From positions 28,919-69,153 of the forward strand of contig UZAN01040276.1 in assembly GCA_900618425.1 (NCBI GenBank): a stretch of 40,235 nt of DNA, given 5' to 3'. The notes beneath the pieces are model-generated. The model ran no database searches and was not told where the DNA came from. It was given only the letters and a program-made list of their open reading frames with translations. A program made the position numbers and the translations under genes. Shown here in pieces: positions 20,974 to 30,129 of this stretch; the first letter of the stretch is position 1, and each line of letters opens with the position of its first letter. This DNA is from Echinostoma caproni. Lineage: Eukaryota > Platyhelminthes > Trematoda > Plagiorchiida > Echinostomatidae.

Positions 20974-21157
20974 ATCATGTGAAGTAAAATTCTTCAGATG
21001 TTTTGGTCCCATGTGATAATCTACTTGAAGAGTGAAGGAAAATTTCACAGGTCGAATCTCACTAAATCACGCAGAACAAATCGTTTGTGTATACCACAAC
21101 CAAATTTTGGCAATGATCAACTTCTTTGACTTTCATATCTCGTGACTTTTATTGCAG
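20974..21157. other. Spacer before candidate exon
   Basis: Non-coding in appearance and ends in a strong pyrimidine tract. Confidence 0.5.
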
Positions 21158-21355
21158 CCTTGTGTAGTGATCTTTTCCCAATTTCAGAGTACAGGAGTTG
21201 CGAATACCCAGAACCGTACAGTGGATCCACATGAGAACATTACTCACTCCGTTTATTTTACAATACACTTAGATAATAATCTGAAAGAAACTAATCAACC
21301 TTTCCTGATGCGAAGCCATTATAAAGTAACATCGTGTAGTCAGATGTGCTACTAG
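21158..21355 (+). CDS. Candidate exon after a very strong acceptor
   Basis: The acceptor CGTGACTTTTATTGCAG (ending 21157), with a long pyrimidine-rich lead, is among the strongest in the window. In phase 0 the frame is open for 65 codons to TAG at 21353-21355, longer than most chance frames after an acceptor. The peptide includes VDPHENITHSVYFTIHLD and ends SQMCY. A second frame (LCSDLFPISEYRS) is open for about 24 codons. No family recognised. No AATAAA seen soon after the stop. Confidence 0.28.
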   Translation, partial: PCVVIFSQFQSTGVANTQNRTVDPHENITHSVYFTIHLDNNLKETNQPFLMRSHYKVTSCSQMCY

Positions 21356-22160
21356 ATTGACTGACCTGAGTGTACAAAACAGTTGCGGTATTCCAAATTT
21401 GTCACATTTTCAATCATTCACCTGGACAATCATCGAATTGAGGGATGCGGTAGAACATGCACATGACAGGCGCGTCTGGTAATAGGCGAAACACTGCCCG
21501 CCAGAATCAGCCAGGAATGATCACATAATGAATCATTCAGGAACGACATTTTCCAATCATTTTTCGTGCAAATGCCATTAGCAATCATGAAATGAAAACC
21601 GAAAGCGTTTGATCTTGCGGTAAGGAGCGACTGACTAAAGCAAATGTCATAATGAGCGGATCGAGAGAAAAAAATCCAAGATCAATCTAGTTTCAGTAAA
21701 GTACGTGAATAAAATTTCTACTTTCAAGGTGAAATATGATAATTGTTCTGCATCGTTGCTCGAAACAAATGATTGGTTTTCAGTACAAAATAATTTCAGC
21801 TGTTCCAAAATATAGGCTTCCTGGACGTACGTTTTAGGATTCAGCCAGGATTATAACCTGACTGGTAGATAAATCAGTACTGAATAAAATCCCGTTAAAA
21901 TAGTTGTGATAGCTGAAGTCTGAAAGATTGTCGTTCGTTTCATAATATTTTTTATCCTCATAATCATTCGATTTATGTTACAAACCTGTAGTAAGAGCGT
22001 TCAATAATGTAACACACAACTGAAGAAGCTGGTATGCGATAAATGAACAATGCAGAGCCTTGCTAACATTCACAAAAAGGTTAGTTCATATAAGAGACCG
22101 CTCAGATAGATGTATAATAAACTTAGTGAGATGCAGTGTCCATGGACAGGTAGTTTATTG
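21356..22160. other. No gene seen
   Basis: AT-rich sequence leading to the SINE head. No supported feature. Confidence 0.55.
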
Positions 22161-22235
22161 GTGGTGGTCAAGATGTAAGTGCATCAAAATAACCGCTGAA
22201 GGTCCCGAGTTCAAACCTGGCCAAAGCCACCCATC
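22161..22235 (+). repeat. tRNA-derived SINE head (Pol III promoter-like)
   Basis: A GTGGTCAAGATG A-box-like start at about 22164 is followed at the right distance by a B-box-like GAGTTCAAACC (22207-22217). The stretch ends in GCCAC, complementary to the GTGG start, so the whole resembles a degenerate tRNA of about 70 nt. It is not a functional tRNA, because the T-loop has lost the invariant CG. The sequence downstream (to about 22430) leads to the hammerhead, which lies on the opposite strand. Either two elements are juxtaposed, or the repeat family carries its ribozyme in antisense. Confidence 0.5.
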
Positions 22236-22430
22236 TTCCCATCATCTTGTTCCTTTCGAATGACCCTTGCTCAACCTCAAATCTCTAATTTTACGGTCAC
22301 AAGCTTGGATTAGCCCATTCGATTGTTGAGAGGCACCATGCACTCTTAATGGTCTTGGGTGTGAGTTTCACTCCTTCGAAGATCGTTAATTCATGCGTTT
22401 ACACGTGATGGAAAACGTTTGTGATACATG

Positions 22431-22493
22431 ACAAAGAGCACTGGACAGCTGTTTCGTCTTGTTAGGGACTCGTCAGCAGTGCGTAATGTTTGT
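22431..22493 (-). ncRNA. Type I hammerhead ribozyme with minimal stem III
   Basis: Read on the minus strand, this segment has every part of a hammerhead. Inner stem I is GCACTG (22482-22477) pairing perfectly with CAGTGC (22443-22438). The core CTGACGA follows, then stem II GTC/GAC with loop CCTAACAA, then GAA. Stem III is only two base pairs (AC/GU) closed by AGCU. The C at 22444 is the predicted cleavage-site nucleotide. ACAAA (22493-22489) pairs with TTTGT (22435-22431), extending stem I beyond an internal loop CATTAC/TC, the usual place for the loop I-loop II tertiary contact. By established knowledge, such short-stem-III hammerheads occur in schistosome SINEs and Penelope-like elements and often work as tandem dimers. 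The stem III sequence ACAGCUGU is self-complementary, which would allow dimer pairing. The motif is seen directly; activity and host element are inferred. Confidence 0.85.
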
Positions 22494-22513
22494 GTTCTTG
22501 TCAGGACTCAAAA
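22490..22513 (-). repeat. Decayed tandem copy of the hammerhead core
   Basis: Immediately 5' of the intact ribozyme on the minus strand is a stretch reading GAGTCC, TGACAAGA, then ACACAAAC. It aligns with the stem II, loop and GAAAC part of the intact copy (GAGTCCC, TAACAAGAC, GAAAC) with a few substitutions and indels. The CTGACGA core is lost, so it should not cleave. The GAGTCC blocks of the two copies are 38 nt apart. A tandem pair is the organisation known for retroelement-borne hammerheads. The alignment was made by eye. Confidence 0.5.
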
Positions 22514-22530
22514 CCGCGAGATTCTTACCC

Positions 22531-23040
22531 TCTGTTTCTCTGAATGTTTAATTCTATAATCACTTAACGAAAAATGAAGTAAAGACATTTATTTTATTGT
22601 TTATTTCAAATGAGTATTAACAACAACTGAAGGAATGAAAAAAGAAACTTATTAAGATACAAATATCAGAACTGGATCTCATAAGACGCCTTTGAATGAC
22701 CAGTTTGTCGAAGATTCGCGTGGTTTGGTCGACTAGAATACAACACCAAGTAATACGAGGCTTTTAAAAGAGAGGTTGGAGAGAGACTCCTAGAAAACAT
22801 CGATTAACAAGACATGAAATAACCGAAGTTTGGATAAGTATTTAGCCCTATTTGTAGAGTACAATAATCTGATAACATAACGGTGCAGTTACAAACACAG
22901 TCAGAAATCATGATGTTACACACTTAAAGAGCAGAACCTTATCACTTCTTGACTCCATTTAAAGAAGACGCTGTATAAATAAGTGGGCACCGAAACGTCT
23001 GAGGGTAATGAACGCAGTTGACAGAAGTGTGCCACCCTAC
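22531..23040. other. No gene seen
   Basis: AT-rich. The first part may be the tail of the SINE/hammerhead repeat (it shares GATTCTTACCCT and a following AATGTTTAATTC stretch). No other feature. Confidence 0.5.
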
Positions 23041-23205
23041 TGTCTTGATGTGATTTGAGTGGCATCAGTTGATAAAATTACGAAAGGGACCAGAGCAGCG
23101 TCCCACTTTTGTTTATCATTCCTTGTTATAACAATCTTGTCATGGACAGCAGAATATTCCGATGTTTTCTCAGCTGACTTGCTTGGAATGACATGACTGA
23201 AGTTT
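23041..23205 (-). CDS. Candidate exon, minus strand
   Basis: The acceptor AATTCTTTTGTCGCGATTCAG ends at 23206 and the donor-like GTAGGG begins at 23040. The 165 nt are open in one frame. The peptide includes SAEKTSEYSAVHDKIVITR and AALVPFVILSTDATQITSR. A second exon-like piece upstream (23366-23415) has an acceptor GTTTCGTTCAG and donor GTAAGA and is open, but the phases of the two do not match as drawn. Function unknown. Confidence 0.25.
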
Positions 23206-23415
23206 CTGAATCGCGACAAAAGAATTACGGATGGTGACCAAAGCTTAGATGGAAGAGGTGTACAAGGTGAATCTAATTGCAACCCCAGTCAAAAGTTGCC
23301 ACTCATTTCACCTTGATATGACCAACGTGACTCTAAAGATATGACCTGTGAGCCCGCCTCCTCTTACCGTCACAGCTACTAGTGATACAGCATTCGTATT
23401 GTATCAGTTTACTAA

Positions 23416-26400
23416 CTGCTGAACGAAACACAATCCACCAAACAAGCGTAACTCAAACGCATTTGAGAATACTAACATGCATATAAATGTCCATGATCGA
23501 AAACGAACCTACGAAAATAAGCTTGTTGGCATGCCAGTGATTTTCTGACCAACAGAGCATTGCACGATGTAATTTATTATAATAATGATATCAGTGATTA
23601 GATCCACCTAAAGCACAAGGTATTGAGAAGTGGGCCGGTGAATTGTCGAGTTCATTTTATGAAAAAACGTTTGAAACCAATAGATTTACACCGGAATCTC
23701 TGACTTACGCAGGTCAACTGAGCAAATTAAGGATAAATAAGGTGCCTATAATTCAATCACTTTTATGTACAAATGAAAAGGAGAGATTTCTCAAAGTTGA
23801 TTCCTAAGAATAATTAATTTTCACGAATCCTGTATCCGGTTTTAGGTTCAAATATTACTATTCTTGAATGGAAGAGACAACGGGAGAGTCAAGATAAAAT
23901 TGCACTATTTTGAACCGTTAAGGTTGACATTAGTATTTGGCTCAGTGTTGAGTAGTATTTTTTTCGATGCAGTTCCATTGTTATTTTCTATTTTTCAATG
24001 TGAATTTTGGTTGCAATTTCCGGGAAAAAAATAATTTTGCCTAGAATACACAAGTCCATCATACTCCACAACAAAATTTGTAACGATGAAAACTTGCAGT
24101 CCACTTCCCCAATTCACGACAACCTACCCTTAAAACATTTGACGCTGCCAAAACCGACTGTCCTGTCTCGTAACCGGATCCAATTATCTTTTCTTCTTTG
24201 TAACCAATCCGTCTCTTTCCACATCATTCATCGAACTGTTGTCAAAATTTACCCCAGATCGGGACTGCTGATGAACGGAAACCGTTTTCCATTTACACGT
24301 TGTTTCTTGTGCGACATGGTTTGAATTAAAAACCCTTTATGTAACCAATACAGCTAGATCAGAAGTGAAAAGGATCCGGAACTATTAGATAGCATCCAGG
24401 TTTGATGTAAAGCAGCTAAAAAGAACAAGGTTGCAGAGGGGCAGTGTTTGAATCAAACCCTAGGCAAACTGAGTGAAAGGACACCAATCTATATCGTCGA
24501 ATGCGTAGAAATCACGTCTCGTCTTTCTGATGTGGTTCAAAATGAGAAACACTAGAGCGACTCCTCCCACAAGTACACAGAAAACAAACATGTCGATTAA
24601 CAAATAAACCGTAGTCTTGTGGTCTCTTGATCTGAAGCTGGCATTCAGTCAGGTGAACAGGATTCTTCCATAAACAACAACAAAGCTTAAAGGAGCCAGT
24701 GAACCAGGAAATACACAGTAGCTTAAATTTAGATAAGTTTACAGATTAATGTTAATTTCAATAAACAACATATTTTGTGGAAGTTTTGGGATGAACTGAA
24801 ACCGGTGTTTACCCAATCACTTACAATTCGTGCGCAAACAGTCGAATAAATGAACATTAGGACAGTTCTCGAAGAATAGAAATCGCATAGGTATTGGAAT
24901 ATTGTATTACTTTGCTGTGAAAACCCAGTGTTGAGAACGCGTATTCGTGAGGCAGAGTAGACATGTTAATCACCTTTGAAAAGCCTGGTTAACCAGGACA
25001 CTTGGGATTGCGCAGTGATGGTGCAACAATTACGCACGCCTCACGGTACAGCCTCCAGGTAGCCAATCGAGAAATTGATTTCCCGACCAGTCCTGTGGTC
25101 TTAAGTAACATCAATCGGATAGGCTGAATGGAAAAAGTGAAACAAATAAGTCAAACCAGTGTCGATTGAACAAAGAAGAATCGAACAATGATTGTTGGAT
25201 GGTTGTGATATTTAGTTGCATGATTTGTCGAATAGAATCAACTATATCCACAGCTCGTCTTGATTCTACCTCACTTTGCGCTATTCAGTGGGTTTTGAGC
25301 CCAAATCCGAGTTCGCGCTATTAGATTCCGATTCCTGTTCCGAATACTGCGTATTTCCAACGTGATGACTGAACCACTGGATGATTCCAAGGCGCTTACT
25401 ACATGTGAACATCGCCTAGCTTAATGCATGTATTTAGTCCTTAAATGTTACCTAAACCAGATTTCAATTACTTTGGGATTGAAAAAGTAATAAAGATCAA
25501 AGCGTTTCAAACCCAAACATTATAGCACCTTCCTATTTTGCTTTTGTGCTCAAAATCACAGATCAAATTATCAATGGATTTTTTCTTTGAGAGTAGCTCA
25601 ACCTTCACAGCTTTCACAGAAAAGTTTACCACATGATGGAGATAGATGCATAGAATTATGAAAAAGCATCCATGCCACATGTTTATCCAAATATTTCGCA
25701 GAATGGATGAACAAAAAACGGTATCTTGAGGAACGCTCTTTGATTTATATCCAAAAAAGAGACGGTTGGGGGTGGCCTCCCAGGGGTAATGCAAATCCTT
25801 AAGAACTGTCTGTTTTAACGGTTTGTTCCAAGATGAAAACACTGACACTAAGAAATTTCAGGGGCGTACAAATCTTCAAACTAAGAGGCAAATGAACAAT
25901 AGTCCACTAAAAGTGATCTGTTATGAGGACAAAGTGGTAATGATGAACAGTATAGTCGTTAGAAAACCTAAACAAGTGAACGGACAGAAGAATTCCGTTT
26001 TCATCTTCATCACTGACGATGTGACTTCAGCTGTTTGCACGTCATTTTCTGAAAGAACTGCCTAGTAATGTGAACAAAGTAAGATGTAAAGAACAAATAG
26101 GAAGAATATTTAATCTGTAACTGGAACAGCTTAGTATAATCCATGTTTAACGTCTGTGACGAGAACTCCCCTTTGGTGAAACTGAAACAAGTAAGTTTCA
26201 TAACTAATCTTATAGAGAGTGATTTTGTACTATCAACAAAGAAACAATGTCACCTCAAAGCGATAGGAATGTCAACCTTCACACTTAGGATTGTACTACT
26301 TACACTAATTTGAAATTGCCTCTGATAACTGCATAATGGTAGTAATATTTTTTTCTTTCTTTCCCATTTTTATTTCATTTCATTGAATATACGATAGTAC

Positions 26401-26439
26401 AATTTTAAGGAAGTTGGAAGATATCAATGAAAGGGTTGT
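23416..26439. other. No gene seen
   Basis: Frames of 105 codons (24007-24324, plus) and 113 codons (25507-25848, minus) show no domain or convincing splice sites. A B-box-like TTTGAATC at about 24450 lacks an A box. Confidence 0.55.
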
Positions 26440-26545
26440 CACCCGAGACAAAATAAGGAAGGTCAGGCGGTTATGATGGGATTTGAACACAGGTCCCCAG
26501 GGGTGGTAATTTGAAGACTGTTCTACCGGGCCACCACTGCAATGA
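26440..26545 (-). repeat. tRNA-derived SINE head, minus strand
   Basis: On the minus strand, an A-box-like GTGGCCCGGTAGAACAG (about 26521-26537) is followed by a B-box-like GTTCAAATCCC (26478-26488) at tRNA spacing. T-stem pairing is decayed, so a functional tRNA is unlikely. Downstream on the same strand is ordinary sequence without a recognised tail. The copy lies about 80 nt upstream of the candidate plus-strand exon at 26626. Confidence 0.5.
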
Positions 26546-26625
26546 AAAACTATTCTCCAAAATTGAGCACAAGGGGATTTGTTCACTGAAAAAAGATTAC
26601 AATCTGCTCCAATTGTTCTCAGCAG

Positions 26626-26714
26626 ATATGAAGGAAACTTTATGCATAACGCGGTTCATGCGCTTGCATGGCTTAGTACTAGAAAAGAATACCCGAGAAA
26701 GCAATATCATCGAG
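26626..26714 (+). CDS. Candidate internal exon with canonical splice sites
   Basis: The acceptor (CTCCAATTGTTCTCAGCAG, ending 26625) and the donor (GAG then GTAAGT at 26715) both match consensus, the best pair found in the window. Two frames are open across the 89 nt. One gives a peptide with MKETLCITRFMRLHG and ends in phase 0; the other reads YEGNFMHNAVHALAWLS. The frame cannot be chosen without the neighbouring exons. A SINE head lies 80 nt upstream on the opposite strand. Function unknown. It could equally be a non-coding exon. Confidence 0.4.
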
Positions 26715-28609
26715 GTAAGTGCATCTGAAACGTTGAGTTATCTATCCATTTTGCTTCACGTAACATTTGAGTGTAAAATAAAACCTTTTTTCTGTTTGAG
26801 TAAATTTGAACGATAAAATCTTTGATCCAGTTGACATTACGCCGGAAACTTTTCACACCAAACATCGCAAGGAACCCTGTGTTATACTAGGTCTAACAAT
26901 ATTACGTTTCCATCAAAGTAAGATGTGTATGTGTTTTGGGCAAGCAACATAAGCATCCTTAGAGAATCTCCAATTTGGATGCATAATCATCAGCATTCGG
27001 TTTTACCGCTCCCAGAACGTATTGAAGTTTACTGAAATGTACGTGACTTCTTGGTATTGCTTTTTACGAAAAATGTCAAAGTAAACAAATGAGGAGTTTC
27101 TGCCTAGCTTATACCTCCGCCATCAACTGTTAACAGAATTTGACCAAAACGGCTTTTTTATTGCAGTTTTAGTTGAGTAAAACTGGAAAACTATCTGTCT
27201 TTTAGCCATGGTATTTTTATAATTAAAAGCAATCACTCTTTTTTAACATATTGTTAGATGTCTTACAATGTTGTGACATTTTGTGAATCAAATTAAGGCT
27301 AAACCAAACAGCTGCGTAAAGTTGGATACTTCAAACTTTGATCCGTTCCATGCTTAATTTAATGTCATATCAGGATAGCAATTCTCTAATACACGCGCGA
27401 TACATGAAATAGGTGCTACGCAAAAGTATCAAAAGCCATTTTACCACCCTTTTATTATAATAATTATGTATCTATTCTGTTTTTCTTTTCAAAGGATCCG
27501 ATTGACAGGAATGATTTGACTATTCTTGCCCGCAATTTATAATTCACGAAAAGTTTGGAACGATTGTTGATTGATAGGTTGGTCATGCAATACAAGAAAC
27601 AGAAGTGAGGATCGACCTGGAGCCTACGTTTCTGGCAAATCAATCAATGAAAAAATATTTTCGTATCAATAAGAATCAGATACAAATAAGTTGGAAAACA
27701 CATTGGGTAAGGTACACCAAATCCAACTGCGCTAACTATTTCAAAATGTGTTGCAATCGTAATTTATGATTTCCTTGACGGTTCCAACAAAAGCAAAAAG
27801 TTGGAGTGAAATTATTTTCCTCTGTGGCAGTTAAAACGCTACGCGCTTATTTCTCTATTCGTTTGATCATGTCTTGCACGATCAAACAAATAGTCAAGAA
27901 TAAAACATATATTTCCCGTAAATTGTAGAAAAGCAAATCCATGCGTTTTCATTTTCTTTAATAAAAATGGAGGTTGAAATGTGAAAATCATGCTCCTATT
28001 TATTTATTCGTCCTAATGTAAAAAGGTTTGTTCTACTATCAATTTTGTATGGTTTCTAACGTCACAAATGATCTCTCCATTTAAAGCCAAAAAACAGTAA
28101 TGCCACTGGTTTAAGACTCCAACGACAATTGCACACTCAGATTTTGATCTAGGTACTCCCAGATTTAAATGCTTTTGTGGTACCCTAGGTTATCTTATTT
28201 ACCAGATGATCAAAATTAGCTCAGAATCAAGTGCCCAGAATTGACCAACTTGGTCCTCGGAGTTCAAAGAAAAACTTTGTCAATTTATGCCCCCGATCAC
28301 CACCAGTTGTATGATATCCAACGTAAATCTAACAGACAAACATCCTTCTAATACAGTAATCTTGCGTTTCCCAGTGCATATTTGCTTCTCAAAACAGGCG
28401 TTTTGTCTGTTTCCCTTCCGTGATTTCCCCACGGTCATTTCTTTGACCTCGACTAATAGGATAGGCTTCAATCATTTCGTAAGGAAAATGTTTGTTTACC
28501 TCATTCATGTGATTCATATGGTAATTGAGGGTTAACCGGTGAATGACGTTTGAATAAACCGTATCGGATGACGTTTCGTCAAGAAAAACCAAAAATGTCT
28601 CTAACCGTG
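26715..28609. other. No gene seen apart from one hairpin
   Basis: AT-rich with the inverted repeat at 27855-27893. Frames at 28280-28625 overlap on both strands and are not recognised. Confidence 0.55.
27855..27893. repeat. Short inverted repeat (17-nt arms)
   Basis: CTATTCGTTTGATCATG and, after a five-base loop, its near complement (27877-27893). The two mismatched positions become G-U pairs in RNA on one strand. A compact hairpin of unknown role. Confidence 0.6.
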
Positions 28610-28646
28610 GGTGAACAGCTGTCACCAGGTGCTCTTATAACCGATG
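28610..28646 (+). repeat. Possible hammerhead-derived 3' fragment
   Basis: The plus strand reads GAACAGCTGTC, then ACCAGGTGCTCTT. The intact ribozyme has GAAACAGCTGTC, then CAGTGCTCTT, so the stem III/cleavage site/stem I 3' segment matches with two small insertions. No intact CTGANGA core is found at the right distance upstream; a CGGATGA at about 28565 is the nearest. A truncated or diverged copy is possible, and chance similarity cannot be excluded. Confidence 0.25.
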
Positions 28647-30063
28647 AACCGTTTATAACCGTAATAAATACGTCCCTCTCCCTTTTTTGCTGTCCACGAA
28701 CCGATGATGTCACACTATCCTAACGCCTACCGTGATTCATGCATGTTTCAAATACATTTCCATCCCCATCAAGATAACAGTCATAAGTTGATTATTTCAA
28801 TTGCAAATACATGCGCTTTACAGAATGTTCCTCTGTTATCTTCCGTGTTATGTAAAAAGAGAATTTCCATTACCGGTAAAATGTCTAAAACAATTCTTTA
28901 AATGTCACCGCTATTCACATATCATCAACTCAGACATCCAAATTCATGTGAAAATAATCTGAAACACTTATTGCCCGTTAAACAATAGAATTTTAAAAGC
29001 CGTATAGGTAACCTTCACACGCTCGAAATTCTAGCCTTTGTTTGTGCATAAATTGGCGCATCATAATTCTGTTTGATCACACACCGCACGCCTGTTGGTT
29101 GGTAAATAAAAAGGTTTCATCGAAATACTTAAATAGTGCTTAGTTGCAAATGATGATGTCTGAGTTACAATAATTAGACTTTTTCGAATTTCGTCAATTT
29201 TAATTACACAGTTATGATGGTATTTCACATCTCTAAAAGCATCACTTTACCTCTAACTGGACTTGCTTTGGCAAATATAAAATTCCTATCAGATCAGGAC
29301 ACTCACAGACAACCCGAACGTGTTTCTTGGTGTGCTTTGACCATATGACAAATGTATTCAATTTAATTTTGACACAAATGAGCACAAGAACCAGACAGCC
29401 GCCATGTTTTACTGTCCTTCATGAACAATGAAAATGAAGTTACCTTCAGTTCCACAACGAATCCGATGAAGCAAATAAGGTGCCTAATTACACATTGTCA
29501 AACTTTAACTCATATTTGTGTTTACGCTGCATCAATTATTTTTGATACCCCAACTGAGTTATAGACCTGTGGAAGCTTCGTTGGTAACTTTAAAATCAAC
29601 CGGAATTAATTTAAATTTTTCTGTTCCCATTGGGGCTTTGTTATATAATCGGATTCTTACCAGAACACTTCTCAATCCTTTCAGTTCACAGTAAAACTCA
29701 AGTTATTCTCGTGCTTCATTGGGTGTCTATTTCATTGTAGACAATCTTTTATCGGACACTGCACATTGTGCCTTAATTTCGATATATTATACCTCACTGA
29801 TCGTCAAGAGAGGAGATCACTAAATGGGAAGCGCTCTGATATTTATGCAAAAAATATTATTCGCTTCTACCTAATCATTCAATCAAGAAACTACTTCTAT
29901 TTTGCTATGAACACTGATTCAGGCGCATACTGGGAAATTGAGCACTTGCAATCAGTAATTCGCTTTGGAACAGTTCCAATGATATCAAATCATGCTTCTC
30001 GCACTTAGATCGATACAACTGGGGATAAGTAAGCTTTTCATATAATTTAGATGGTGTGCTCAC
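28647..30063. other. No gene seen
   Basis: AT-rich sequence with chance-like frames. No supported feature before the small candidate exon at 30064. Confidence 0.55.
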
Positions 30064-30129
30064 CTGTGTCAGAAGAATGAAGTATGAGAAACCCGCCACA
30101 TGTGGTTTCGTTTTTTCATGCTCATGTTT
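30064..30129 (-). CDS. Candidate small internal exon (66 nt)
   Basis: The acceptor CACAATCCCATTCACATCGAAG ends at 30130, and the donor is close to ideal (ACACAG then GTGAGC at 30063). Exactly 22 codons, phase 0 to phase 0, encode KKHEHEKTKPHVAGFSYF, then ILLTQ. No family recognised. The splice sites make it one of the better minus-strand candidates. Confidence 0.3.

Noticed and set aside
24440..24470. B-box-like TTTGAATC with palindromic flank
   Set aside because: No A box at tRNA spacing; the palindrome GTTTGAATCAAAC explains the resemblance.
25507..25848. 113-codon minus-strand frame
   Set aside because: Composition typical of AT-rich random DNA and no recognised motif.
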